A stretch of DNA of 64,000 nt from Anastrepha obliqua (Eukaryota; Arthropoda; Insecta; Diptera; Tephritidae), in the NCBI RefSeq assembly GCF_027943255.1, contig NC_072895.1, positions 37,670,001 to 37,734,000 on the forward strand, written 5' to 3'. Each line of letters begins with the position of its first letter. Position 1 is the stretch's first letter. The notes under the pieces were generated by a model. That model saw only the letters and a program-made list of their open reading frames with translations. It made no database searches and was not told where the DNA came from. A program made the translations under genes and the position numbers. This document shows, piece by piece, positions 23,401 through 38,400 of the stretch.

Positions 23401-26400
23401 TTTGTGCCCCTTACAAGGGTTTCGCCTTAGACAAGTTATTGTACTTTAAGGAAACCACATATTGTCTATGATACTGCAATAAACTCTTTGGGTAAGTGGA
23501 GTTGTGCTAAACTGTGAACCGTTCCGAGTTATTAGCCAATCAGAAAATTGTTTATGATTGACTGGGAGAGGAGCGCATTGCAGGTGCTTTCAAATACATG
23601 TATTCGATCATTTTTACCTAAAAATAAAAACTTATATAGAGCTCTACAGTATCGCTGATGATATACAGTGGCCCACAAAAGTATTCGGAAATATTTTTTT
23701 CGGTTATGAAATATTAGAACCTCAGTTTTTTTGTTATTCCTCGAAAACTAATGAATTTTAATGAATCATGTCACAAAAATATGCGGAAGAATAATTCCAA
23801 ACATAAATATAATTTATGCTTTTTCATTTTAATAACTTTTCTTAATCTATTCTCTATTGAGAAAATCAACTTTCGCGTTCCCATAGCTGATATCTCTGTA
23901 CATTCCTTGAGTATCGCTGTTATAAAACATCTAAAGCTTCGTATTGTAATCTGTATGCATTAGGTCCTTATCTTGCTGGCAAATATTATGACCCGAAGGC
24001 CCAAGTTTATTGGCGCTAGCACTCATATTTTCCTTTAAATATTTGAATCTAAAGCCGATGGTCCATTTTATCAATAATAAATTGCGCTGTTACCGGCACT
24101 CTCTGCATTGATATATCCCGGCAACATTACATTACCACCACCGCACTTAACTGGACAAATTGTACTACTATGGTGCATTTCGGAATTAACTTTTCGCCAC
24201 TTGTTGTTACCACAATCTGGCCCAAAAATGTTAAATTTATTCTCATCACTAAATATTCCTTTGGCCAAAACTCGTTGCTATGACCAATGTACTTTTTTGC
24301 AAATTCCAAATTCGGGTTTTTTCACTTATAAACGTGAAGTTCGCACATTATACCCAGCAGTTCTAAGCGTTCTTCGCACAGTTTCATCACATCACTCAGC
24401 GAAATTTCTATAAATTTCTGGGGCAGAAGTGCGTGGCTCTCGCTTGATTTTTTAAGGCCTTCCTGATCGCCGCCCTAAGTTTAACGAATTCTTCTGCAAA
24501 ATGCCATGGATGATTGAAATGCTTCTTTTTGTAGAATTTGATATCTCTTTTAATGTTTTTCCTTCATTTAGAAAATTAAATATTAAAATTTTTTTCTCCA
24601 AGAGAGTATTTTGACTTTCTACTCATATTTTAAACAACTGTCGTATTTTCAAGGCGCATTTATTAAAGGTGATGGCACTAGACTAACAACAATGTTTTGT
24701 ACGTTTGATTGTCACGGCAAAGTATTGGAAAAAAAGAAAACAAAAAATTAATTCGCCTTTTTTTATTCTGTGCTGACAGCCACAAGGGCACAGTGAAAGA
24801 AAAAAAAGCAAAATCAGCTGATTTACCAACACCACCTTTCGCGTTGCGTATTTTATTACGCTGCCTTTTACACTAATAATGTTTTTGAATTATTTTTTCC
24901 AATAGAAAGTAAAGTGTTTATATTTAATCAAAAGTTAGTTTGTGGATGTTAAACCGAGATAAACTAATATTATTTTTCACTTTTTACTAGAAAATTAGAT
25001 TTCCGAAAACTTTTGTGAGGCACTGTATATATATAGTCCACTATTTTGGACACTAATATTCTCCCATAACGAATTATACATTTTGTTATTTGTACGATTA
25101 TCGTTCAAAATCCACTATGGGCATGAAACTCCAACTAATAGCGCTCGCCCTTCGGCATGCAATGCACGGTGGGCTTGAACATGAGATAGGTTTGACAAAA
25201 TTTCATACAAAATGGCCAACGGGAATTCGTTACTGGCTACTCATATATGTATGTGAAATCAGTTTAGTTTGAAATTCTACGCGCATGTTTGTAAAAGCCC
25301 CGGAAATATATAATAATTGTTATTATTTTTTGCTACACTTCTGATGAAATTGGTAATCTTTTCCATGAGGTTTGATGATACGTGAGCGGTCGCTCGGCAA
25401 TTATCTAATTCTTCAGCTGTAAACTTAATTGAGGGTTCAAAACAACAATTGATTTAGAACCGCCTGTACCTGGTTTTTGTAGTTAAAATTTCCTTTTCAA
25501 AGTAGAGCTCATGACTTGATCTTGCTGCTTTTCCTGTAATGTATCTAGTAATTTGACCACATTTTCAGAACTGTTTGATACATTATGACGAATGGTACAG
25601 GGATATTGAACACCCTATGCCAATTTTTTGTTTTAAAGGATTTCATACAAATCTACATTTTTACTGTAGGCTTGTCTGCATTTTTTTCTCTCGGAAGTGG
25701 CGAATCTGATGACATACTCGTAGCATGAATACCGTTTGTGGTATCAATCACAGAAGATTGATGACGCACAATCGCACCTCTTCCTTTTTTTACGTCAAAT
25801 TGCGATTAAATGCTTCTATAAGCGCTTAATGTGATCAACTAGTTAACATATTGTACCATAAATGAAGATGTACACTCCGCGACAAAACAATGGCACATCA
25901 CCATTTTAACCAAGTTTGACTATTTTTTCTTTCTTATTTTTGAAAGCGCATTATTTACAATATTTTACAAAAGTATAGGTCATTGTCTAACAATTCAAAA
26001 ATTTTATAAAAAATTACAAAAAGTATTAAAATTCCACAAATTGGAATTGGAAGCTTTTAATTAGAACTTCTAGAAATATTTCGGGTATGCAGTTCTATAG
26101 CTTATTAAATTACTATTAAATTACTCCATATAATGAATATAAAAACAAAATTTTTTTTTGTTTATGGAGAAATAGGCAACACCGCCAAGGAAAAATCATA
26201 TTAAATTAACGGGAGTTTTAGGCAACTTCAAATTTGCACATTATTGCACTAAAATTTAATAAGCTATAAAACTGGATACAAAATTTTGAAACATTTTTAA
26301 ATCCTAATTAGAAATCTTGGAATTGGATCAAAAGTTTGTGGAATTTTTCTAACTTTTGCTTTTGTATAAAATTTCAGAATTGGATTTATATTGTCTTTGT

Positions 26401-29400
26401 CAGACAATGAGCCATATTTTTATAAAAAATAATACAAATTCAAAAACAACCAAAAAATTGTCAGCAGTGGTCAAAATGTTGATGTTCTATTGTGTGTCAC
26501 GTGTTGTTCAAGGTGGCGCAAAATTAATAATTTTTGCGAATGGTGTTGTATGTCAATCTTATTTGTCACTTGTGAACTAGACAGCTGCAGCATAGAAAGA
26601 GACAAGCAAAGGAACGCCTAAAGTTTAAAATATTTTTTTGCTATATCAAGTTTTCCAATATCAAATTTTTTTTATTTATTAAAGTTAAAAAAGTGATTCA
26701 AAAGCAAAATTGGATGATTAATTTTGCGCCACCTTGCTGTATAAGTTGACTGCGCTATTTTCTACATATGCATGCAGAGTGTAAACATATGCCAGTGTGT
26801 ATGTATTTACCTGTATCAGATACGGGAGAATTTGGATCTATGGAATTCGTACTACTTGAGTTCGTAGAAACAGAGACTGTACCATTCGAGAGATCCATAG
26901 ACGTCGTATAAGAATTATCCTTAGAAAATTGTAGACTATTGTTAAATACGGAAAAACTGCCCGCATGCGATACATTTGACGACAGTTGTATGGCCTTTGA
27001 AAGGTGATTGTGATGTAACCGGCGATTTGTAGGAATTCCCGAAATTGCTGAAAAACCCCATGCTAAATTAAAAACACTCTCAACGGATTTGCTAACAAAA
27101 AATCAATTTACTAGGAGGTGGTAACAGTCCAGGGCCATAGCATGGCGGAGACAATAAGACTGGTGGTCTAAAATAGAAGGAAGATAGTTTAATTGGGCAA
27201 TTGCAAGTGACATTTTCTACGATGCTCATGCGTTTGCATTTACATATGCATTTGTATGCATATAAATGTACACACATACACACATACGCATGTTGCGAGC
27301 GTGAACTTCTTACCCAAACACTCCAACGGCCACGGCCGCTTCCCGCAAGGCTCGCCCGTGCTCCATCTCCCGCAGCGTCTCAGGACGAATAGTGGCTGTG
27401 TTTCGCGGCTGTCGCTCATTTTGTACCGCTAAAATTGTAAAATAAATGAAATGAGAACGGAATGTGTTAACCGCACACAACACTTATAATGATGTGTCAA
27501 CAGAATTCCAAGTGAATACACCCCATGATCTGCATGCGCGGCAGGACAAAAAAAAATCTTCATAAGCATTAAGCCTTGAAGGTGTGAAAAATATACACAT
27601 GCACCAACAAACCATATATGTACATATGTATCCAGGATTTGTATAAGTACGCATGAATGTAAGCTGAAATTTTTATAGAAACATTTGAAGGTGTCTAAAT
27701 AGGCATGCTGATTTTGGACGAGTTTGCATGTGGAGGTGCGTAATTGTTTTGAGGTCACGTGCCAACGCCACTGGCCATTTATATGTAAATATATGTATAT
27801 GAACACCCATGGATGCACGCTGGTACACATGTATGTATGTAATTCCTTTAATGTAGTCGGCTGCGAAAATTATCATTCTAAATTTACTGACAATTATATA
27901 ACTGTTCCTTATTTTGTTTATGCCTCTCGGCATTCAGTAAAGAGCTGTAGTGAGCATTCAGCTACCATAGAAAAATCCTTTTTAACTCCAAACGAAATGC
28001 AACAGATTTGGTATAATTAGAAGAATTTTATGTACATACATACATATATGACTCATTTAGACTCATTTTGGGGGCTGGTCCTTACTGATAAATCAGCTAC
28101 AATTGGTTACATGGAGGCCAACATTTGGCGCACAAATGGCGGATAAGTGGAAAGTAAGTGTAAAATTGAATCAATTTAAACAATCTCACCAAATATCATA
28201 ACGCAAAGAAACACCGTTACAAAGTTCGTGCGAAAACAACAGCCTAAGTGAATTTTTACATTTTGTTTACATTTTTAGGTAACTGGGAAGTGCTGCTCAC
28301 ACCCAAAATTCTTCGTGTGTTATATTTACTGTTTTGCATTAAGAATTTTTTGCAATGTGAAGTGGAAGTTGTATATTGAAAAATATAGTGCAAAAAAAAT
28401 GTTGGCTTTATTCGCGTGGCTCTTCAAGAATAATTCGCTGGCGTTACTCACAGTGGCTCGCAGCTTATTTCGTTCATTCATTGATTTCAAAGACATTTTT
28501 TACATAAGTTAAGTGTCCCAAAAAAAAAACAAAGCAAGAAATAAAGTCAAAGATACATACACAAGAATGATAGAAACATTGGTGCACAGTGTACTTAGTC
28601 CTGGTTCTGTTACAAGTTAAGTTACTTGTAGATATAAAATTATAATACTTTTTTAATGAAGTTAGTTTTATTTAATCATGTAAATATTGAAAAAAAATTT
28701 AATTTTCATTCAAAAAGTCATCATTAACTTTTACACAAGCCTGCAAACGATTAGGCCATTCTGCTATTGTAGCACGCACGGTTACTGCTCGAGCCAAAGA
28801 TTGTTTGAGACTCTCCAAATTTCTGTGAAGTCTTCGACAGGCCATGTTTTCCAATTCTGACCACAAACTGTAGTACAATGGATTCAGATCTGGACTTCCT
28901 AACGGCGACTGGAGCGAAATCTTGCTGGAAGATCCAACGCACTGCATCGAAGAAAGTACTGCTCAACTGCTTTACCACGCCTTCTAAGACATCCTCCTGG
29001 TACACTTTTGTCCCGGTCTTAACCCCTTTTTCGCAGGAATGAAGAGATGTAACGTCTTTACAAACACTCCCCACTAAACCATTACGGATGCTATATGGTG
29101 GCCTCTCTAAAGCCTTGGAACAACATTTCTTGCGTTTATCATAGATTTTGTTGTTTTGCTTACTAAAAACTTCTTCAAAAGTAAAAATTTCCTCATCTGT
29201 GAAAAGAATATTTTCGTGGCCGTTCACCGCGTCTCACCAAAGAAGCTGCTTGTATCTGTCGAGTCAAATTTTCTTCAAGCGACGGAAGTCTTTCATGTGG
29301 AGGTCATCCCTAATTAGTCTTGACATGGATCTGGTCGATACATTCCTTTCCCCTGGACACGATTATTTGTGTTCTGAAGCGATTTCCGTGAATTCTTTCT

Positions 29401-32400
29401 CCAACAGCTTTTATGGCTGCACCGGCTCGAACCACGCGAGGACGACCACTTCTATTTCTGTCTGCCAGACATTTGGAAATACGATTGATCGTGCGGTAAA
29501 CAAACATTCTCGAAATAAGAAGTTTTTCAGCAATTCGTAAATCTCACTTGCACTTTGACCACACTTTTGTATTGCAATCACAGCAGTGCGATTTTCCTTA
29601 GCTCCTCACTCCATTGCTAACAAGTGAAATTTGCCACGCAACTGAGTATAATTTATGAGTAGTCAATGCATACGAACAAAAGCAAAAACAACGGAACTTT
29701 TTACTGGTATTTCTTCTCACCGTATGCATTTTAAAAAATTTGTCACAAAATTTATGGCAAGTACACAGTGAGTCAAATAGCCAAAACAAAAAATTTAAAA
29801 ATGCTTATTTGACAATTCGTTTAAATGTTTGGGTTGAAAATTTTCATTAAGTGTCATTGGTTTTAACCCAAATGAAAGTACTTTAGTTTTGTTCTGGAAG
29901 TTGGGAAAACAAATATTTTACACTACAGTCTGTATCAGAGAAAATAACCGGTTTTTTTCTTGTAACTTCAAGATATATTTTGCTGCATAATAGTCCCACT
30001 CAAGGGCTACGACGCCAGTGCTAACTTTCCCGTAAACGCAACCAAACAAAAATGAGTGAGAAGTACGTGAAATGTTTTGAGGCGGTATTTTTATGCACGC
30101 ATTCGAAAAGATTGAAATTATCTTACGTCGAGGCTGCAAAAGTGACTCAAAAATCAAAAAAGTTAGTTTGATGTGGAATCAGCAATATAAATGTTGATGA
30201 CTTTCTAAGCGGGACCCTTCTTTGTGACTACGCCAACCACACTCAGTTCTTGCTAAAAAGGGAATAGATGTGAGTATCAACACCATCGAACGTCGACGTT
30301 ACCCACATCATCAAAACCACTGCTCTCAGAAAAACACATTGAGAAACAACAAAACAAGATTTAAAGCCACTCGTGCGACTAGTAGTTTTGTACATACTTT
30401 TATGTATAATAAAAAAATTTTAAATATACTTATATCTTTTATACTTCATGAATAATCGCGGTTCCTTTTTTCTGACATAGACTGTATATACAAAATTAAA
30501 ATTAAAAAAGAAATACCGCGAAATTCATGTTTTTTGTGCAAAAGAGCATTTGACCGTTACGGGAGTAAAAAGAATTTAACGAATGTACGTTATGATTAAT
30601 TTGTTGTTTTGTTGTTTTAGCAAAGTGGTTTGGCATTGAGTTTGACAACGTAGAATCCTTTGTAGAATTCAATGACAAAAGCGAAGATGGTATTGAGGTC
30701 GATGAATTTTATGAAAACGCATTGGAGTACATCTCAGGTTATATTTTTAAAAACTGAATTTAATACCCCAAGTTGCGGACCAGATTGGATGACCATGGGT
30801 GGACCAAAAGGGGGGAAATTTGATCAAACCAAAGGCAAAGTTTTTAAATGATATACAACTTTTGGAAAATGTATTTTTAGAAATTAACGGAAACACAATT
30901 AGCAATAAAAAAAATGTATGCGATTTATTATTGAAAAAAAAAAAACAGTAATGTCATAGATATAAAAAGGTTATTTCTCAAAAGCAAGATTCGTTTCCGA
31001 ATCAAATATTTAAAAAAAGTTTTGCAGCAAAAGCAATACAAAAAAAAAAAGATTACTATAAATAAACTTTAAAAATAGCTACGTAAGCTAGTGAGTTTTA
31101 TTTCAATCGTTTTTCTCTTATATTATTTCAACAACAGTAGACCAAGAATAATGTTTCATTCTGGGCTAACAGCTACATGGGCACGGCGAAAGAAAAAAAC
31201 AAATCAGCTGATTTATTGATGCCACCTTTACAAGATTCACCTTGTATTATTTAAAACAATTTTAATTGAAGTATCAAAAATGATATTCTTAGGTACTTTT
31301 ACGCCATTTGCTTCCCATGGGCTAATGACAGCATACTACATACTAACACATATCAATCACTTCAAATATTTATAAATTGTCAAACAAGCTTGACGCCATG
31401 TCGCCATGACAGCCATTGACGGCTCACTGAGTACACAGTAAGTTTAATTAAAATTTTCACATAAAAATGTTTATGTTTACGACATCTTATAACGCAGCCA
31501 ACGCAATAGTGATTAGCTGTGCTCGATAACAAAATTAGCCAGCAATAGCCATCAGACCAAATCAAAAGCCTAAGTGAAAATTATCTAGCAAACGGCAGAA
31601 AAATCAAATAAGTCAACGAACGCTAAATTGAATATGTTTATTTCTCCAGCCCGAAATAAAAGTCTCTTGTGTGGATCTGCCACTTTTAGTGATTGCGAAG
31701 ATCTGTCAATTTGAGTGTCACTTTTTGAGTTCTGGATAATTGCAAAAATTTAAAATAACTATTAAACACTTTTGTATTATCGAACACGAATGTGGAGCAT
31801 ATACTTGTGTGTTACACCAACCTTTGAATTGTTAACTCATTCGAAAAAAAATCAAGAGTTTTACGATATGTTGTTTTTAAAGATATACCATTTTCAAAAT
31901 AATTTTGACGCGTTGTTCTGTTCTGTAAAATTGTGCATCTGTCTACTTGACAAATGCCAAAAGTGACATAAAAAAAGGTGCCGTCTAGAAACTATTCTCT
32001 ACTGATATCAAGGCTTCACTTTTGAAAGACCTTTTGCTTGTAAAAAATGTGTATTTCATAGGCTTTGTTGATTGTTAAAAAGTTGAAAGCTTTCATGAAA
32101 TTTTGTAAAATTTTTAACAAAGTTTGAAACTTTGTGTTGTTTGGTTTTCGTTATAGTACGAAATACATTTCTATAAAAGGGTGTGTTTATAGTTTTGCAA
32201 CGGGCTGTACTAAGTTTTTCAATAATTTTTGCGGTTCGATAAGAAAAACTCAATTTCATGGTTTGAAATACACTTTATTATTCAGTATAGTCTCCCTAAG
32301 CATCAATTCACTTGTTCCAACGAGAATCAAATTTATTAATTCCATCCCTGATGTGAGAATCTGGAAGGGCTGCAAAATACGTTTCCACAGCTGTTATGAG

Positions 32401-35400
32401 AATTCATCATTTGTTAAAAAACGCTTTCCACGCATGCATTTTTTTTTCTGGTCTGGAAACAGATGGAAGTCGTTGGGGCCAAACTGGTGAATATGATGGG
32501 TGCTCCAAAAATTCCAACTTTAATTAGCCATTATTAAAGTGTTCTTGTGACACGGGGCATTGTCCTGGTGAAAAAGAACTTTTTTCTTTTCCAAACTGGT
32601 ACTTTTTTCCCAATTTTTTCCTACAGCTGTTCTAAAAGATTAAAAAAATATTCAGAATTTATTGTTGTACCAGCTTGCAAGTAATCCACATACAAAATTC
32701 CTTTTTCATCCCAAAAACTGATGCTAACACCTTTTTGGCCGATTTGTCGATTTCTGGGCACGAACGCGGAGGCCGTTTCGGAGCCGAAGAACCAAATTCA
32801 CATCACACTTTAGTTTCTTGTTGTGATTTTGGATCATGGTAATAGACCCAAGTCTCATCCATAGTGATGAATCGACACACAAAATCCACTCTATCCTTTC
32901 GAAAACGCTATATAAGTTGCTAAGAAAGTCGCATTCGAATGTGTTTTTGTTCCATTGTTAGCGAATGCGGCACCCATTTCGTACACAGCTTTCTGAAACC
33001 CAATACTTCATCAAAATATTACTTACACTGCCCAATGAGATGCCGAGGCCTTCTACTAAATCTCTTTCAATACGATTTCTGGTGTTTTTGCTATTTTCGG
33101 ACTCCCTTGACGTAGTGACGTGGATCGCCTTGAAGACTTGTACGACTACTTTTAAATTCAGCAACCCATCTTTCTACTGTACTAATTGATGGCGAAAAAT
33201 CCTAATAAACTTTCAACATTCGTTCATAAATTTCCGTTGCTTTTAAACTTACCAAAAATAAAAATTCAAACACTTCACGATACTTGATTTTTTGCATTGT
33301 AAAAAATACTGTGACACGACGATACTAAATGGCTTGTAAACAAAAAATGAATTGACAGATTGAAATGAAACTTCACATCCGTTCACATGAAGAGTGTACC
33401 AACATAACATAACAAAAAAATTTGGCAATGTAGCAATGCCCTCTCTTATCGCAAAAATTACACAGGCCGACAGCATCTCAGACCCAGAAACCAGACTATA
33501 TATTTTCGAAGGTTTATGATGCGCTGAATCCAAATCTGGCCTCAGAATTGCTCTATCAGCTCTGGTTTTCGAGATATCCTAACCTAAAAGTGCAAAAAAC
33601 ACCGTTTTTGCCCATATTTGAGGTTATGTAGCCTTGCAGATGTTTTCTTTCACCAAAAAAATAGGCTGGCATTTTTAAGTACAAGTCTTCTTCTTTCAAA
33701 TGGCGTTGAGTTTGCTCAAATATCATTTTTTTTCGCTGAGATACACACAGCCCTAACCCCTATGAAAGGGGTGGTTTCTAGGGGTTAGGGCTGTGTGTGA
33801 CTCGGTACCCGAAGGTTAGATAGTGTAGAGGTTTGGTGAGTTAGCACACTTATGGTGTGAGACAAAATTTTAAGAAAAATAAGACTCAATTCAAGAAAAT
33901 TAGTAATCGACTATATCATGTCTATGTTATCTCAATCGATTTTCAGGTGTAGGAAAATTTAGAAACATGAAAATTTCAAAATGCGATATCTCAGCGAAAA
34001 AAATGATATTTGAGCAAACTCAACGCCATTTGAAAGAAGAAGACTTGTACCTAAAGATGCCAGCCTATTTGTTTGGTGAAAGAAAACATCTGCAAGGCTG
34101 CATAACCTCAAATATGGGCAAAAACGGTGTTTTTGCACTTTTAGGTTAGGATATCTCGAAAACCAGAGCTGATAGAGTAATTCTGAGGCCAGATTTGGAT
34201 TCAGCGCATCATAAACGTTCGGAAATATATACTTAGGAGAAGAAATCGGTGGGGTACGAATCAGTAGTACTTAGCGTAAGTGCTTATACGAGTACATACA
34301 TATGTACTGTGGAAATCGCGAAATAATATTTGAGTTGAAACATTCAGAATAATATACAGAAAATAAATTTAAAAAAATTGAGAGCAATAAATATTGTACA
34401 TATAAACATGTATGTTATGTGCACATGCCACACTAAACGTCTATATGAATATTTTCGAAGTTACACGCAAATTGGAAAAGGTGTTTCAGAGAATTTTTAC
34501 CCTATCTAAAGTGATTGTCAAACTTTAAACGCGTTTTTCTCAAAACCGTGTTTTTGAAGTCGGTGGACACGATTTCTCAGAAATGTCTTGAGATTTTAAC
34601 ACAACTTTCTCAGATATTTTCTCCAGGTATTAATCGAAGGAATAAGAATTCTGATAATTTTTTCTATTCTTTTTTAGCAATTTTTCGAGAAAATTTTTGT
34701 AGAAAATTCGATTTTTTCCTATAGCCGCCATTTTATCAAAAATTAAAATTTTTACTATTCCTTTGATTAATATCTAGCTTTATCCATCCACAAAAAGAAC
34801 CTCCTTGGTTTTTCGACGTCAGATAATCCAAACCGGAGATATTTTGTTCACCGCCGAACGCTTTTTTTTGGGGACGCTTGGGAGATCATCTGCAGGAGCC
34901 GTGCACTTCAATATTTTCACTAACTTCACGTGCTATAATTAACTTTAAAGTAGACATTATTTGAATAATTAAAAATTGTATTTGTTTAATAAAATCGTTC
35001 TTTGTAAAAAATTCGCACAGAAACGTGATTTTTCAGCCTTACGTGTGTATAACCCCTTAATATAGTTTCCCATTCAAACTATATCCATATGTCCATAAAT
35101 TAATATATATCAGATAATTTCACTTTATACTCACCATCCTTATTCATTCCCATCTGAAGGCACTTTTTAAGACGGCACGCCTGACATTGATTCCTGTGTG
35201 CTTTGTCAACAATGCAACGGCCAGTTCCGGCTTGACATCTAAAATACAAACAGTTGATGGTTAAATTATTGCCATGGGCGCAATAACCAGAAAGGCATGG
35301 CGAATAACAAACAATTTTTAAAAAATTTCAAAATTAAAAAAAAAATTTTAAATTTACAATTTTAAAGAAATTTTAAAATTTTAACAATTTTTAAAAAAAA

Positions 35401-38400
35401 TTTTAAATTTTAGCACTTGGAAAAGCCAATAGCGAAAAGAACACCGCTGCGATTTTTAGAAGGAAGTCTTCACGCTCAACGGAAAGAGCCATTGGTAACA
35501 TCATCCCAATGACAACGCCGAATGGAGTTTGTTCGAGAGCACATATCCTTGACTCAAAATCAATGGATTTTATTCAGTGATGAAACGAAAATAAGTAGAG
35601 TTGGTCCAGATGGTAGGAAGTACGTACGGGGGCCAAAACGTGTAACCCCAAGCTCGTCTCACCAATTATAAAACACGGAGAAGCCTCAATAATGGTGTGG
35701 CGCCGCTTTTCGTGAGACGGTGTCGGGCCAATGCATCGTGCTGAAGGTAATATGGATGTGGTCAATTACGTTGATACTTCAAAATGTAATGCTACCTTAT
35801 GCGGAAGAGAATTCACCGGAGACACCGGTGAAACCGGGACCGATACAAGGCACATTTCTCATGTGGCAAACAAGTTCTGGATTGGACATCTTCAATTGTC
35901 GACTTAAATCCAATAGAACATCTGTGGAACCGCGTAAAAACTGCGCTCATTACGCAAAATATCATAAATTTGGATCAGTTATTTGAAAAGGCCAAGATAT
36001 CAAGGGAATCCAGTCCTGTTGAACGTTGTAGAGGTTTAATAATGCCATTCCAAAGACGCTGTGTAATGAGAAGAGCGGAACTTTATTTTAACACCCAACT
36101 GTAGCACTCTTTCAGTACTATACCTGAGAAAAGAGGTCTTCATAACAACAAATCCCCCATTAAAATTAAGTAACGGCTACTGTCATATCGTTTCAGTAAG
36201 TCTTAGAAATGCCTTTTTCCATAAGAGCTAATATAAACAGCTTTCGACCACCACTGTGTTATAGGCATGTGCCTGAGGAGAGGAGATCCATAACTTTTAA
36301 AATCGTATAGAGTCTTCAGCTACTGGGAGCGTATGGGATTGACACTGTAATCGCACATAAAAGCGTTGCTCAACTGCATAGCTCCAATGAAGCTAACTTT
36401 GCACTCTGCTCACATATGTGTCTGTAAGTCCCTATGTAAAATATACAAAATCCAACATGCAGCACAACAAGGCCACGCTGTTCAACAGTTTTCGCTGCGT
36501 GTAGTCTTTCTGCCCTGACAATTCTTAGTCAGTGACACCGCTGGACAAATATCATAATTGGTTTTTGGTGGGCGGAGTTTGCGATTACATGATTTTATTG
36601 TATTGTTTGTAGTGCTGTGGTATTGCAAGCAGCGTGGAGTAATAGCTTCGACACACGCTCATGCATTTGCTGTCCAGCAAATTGATACGAGGGTTGCCCT
36701 TTATGCGCCCTTCTGCACAGCGTGTTTTGGCTGTAAATCGATATTTTTATCGAAACGGTTGGCATTTCTTAGCTTAAACTTACAAGTAACGTTTTCACTT
36801 ACGAGTTTTATTTGTTATTTTTTCAGTGAGTTGAAAAATTCAGCTTGCCCAAAGATGGAATTCATCCGCAAAAATTTTCGTGCCATGATTTATTACGATT
36901 CTCGACGTGGATCGAGACAGGAGTACATTGATCAACTTAACTCCACTTTGAACTTCGAAGCTACTGTGAAACACTTGTACAATGAGTTCCAACATGACCA
37001 TCGCTCCTTGCAAGATTAATTTCGTGAAAGCCGTCCAAAGACGGTTATTGTGTCAAAAACAATCGATGCTGTGCGTCACTTGATAATGCAAGACCGTCAT
37101 GTGACATATCGTGAGCTAGAGGCATCCTTGGCCATTAGTGTGACCATTGCGCGACCGTTTGGTCGTCAGAAGATTTGTTCTTATCGATACAGAAAACATT
37201 TTACAATTGTTCCAAAAAGGGCACGAGTCGATTGGAGTAAAGAAGTGTTGAAGAAATGCAGCTGCGGTAGTTCAAAGTACGAGCTTCATCCAACAAAAGT
37301 TGTTCCTGGAAGAAACACCTCGAAGCAAATGGCTACCTGTTTCTTCGGAAAATCTAGTCATGTCACAACTGTACCCCTAGAGAAACTTAAAACAGTCAAT
37401 TCTGAGTGGTACCCAACCTTTTGTTCACCAGAATTTTTTGGAGAATCAAGGAAAACCTACCGCAGATGAAAAAATTATAGGGCAACATCATTCTCCCAAG
37501 ACTCTCAATTTACACTTTCCAAAGAATTCAACTCTTAGGTTATATACCTCGTTCTGAGAGGAATAGAATAACACAACTAACTCTAATCCTAACACGAAGC
37601 GTGACATACCCACGCTATGGTTTTCTAAAACACAATCGCATGTCTCTAACGATCAAGAATACTTTTCAAAAACATATCTGCGCACGGTTGTGTAAAAACG
37701 TCATTTTGGATTATCAGTATGCAATCTACAATTAATTGTCGATTTTCGACGTAATCAAGTGCGATACGAGGCTTTTGAATGCCTAATTTTGTATGACGGA
37801 ATCTTATCGGAGTCCATACGAACCGAGGCCGGCGTGAGACAGGGCTGCATCTCACCACCACTTCTTTTCCTAGTAGTCATGGATGGTATTCTAACCACTT
37901 CAATTGATAATATGTCTAGAAAAAGGAGATTGTTACCGACGATGCGTACTATGCGCTTTCAGCGTAGATCAGACATGCAAAGCAAAACTGAATGACCTTG
38001 TAAGGTACTCTAAGACTACTGGACTCAAAATCAATGTAAAGACATCAAAATATTTGGTGATAAAATGAGGAACAGCATTGCCAAAGTGAGCGGCTTTAAA
38101 TATCTTGGAAGCCAATCCACGGCAGATGGGGCATGTAAAATTGATGTTTTCACAAGGCTGCAGAAAGCAAGAAACGCATTTGCTAAACTCCGACCAGTGT
38201 GGCTGTGCAGAGAAATCAACGTGCATACCAAACTTCGAATCTTTAATACAAATTTTAAATCTAAAGTCTAAAAACCACTCGTGCACGATATTAGAGAGCG
38301 CAAGTAAAGCACGCAAGGGCAGCACAAAGATGACCAGGCAAGCACTAGACTGGACTAGCATCTGGGGAGCTATGACTAACACGTGAACTGAAAATGTTTA

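Noticed and set aside
29148..29540. 130-codon plus-strand open frame
   Set aside because: It is the antisense of the maT-like transposase and has no domain of its own.
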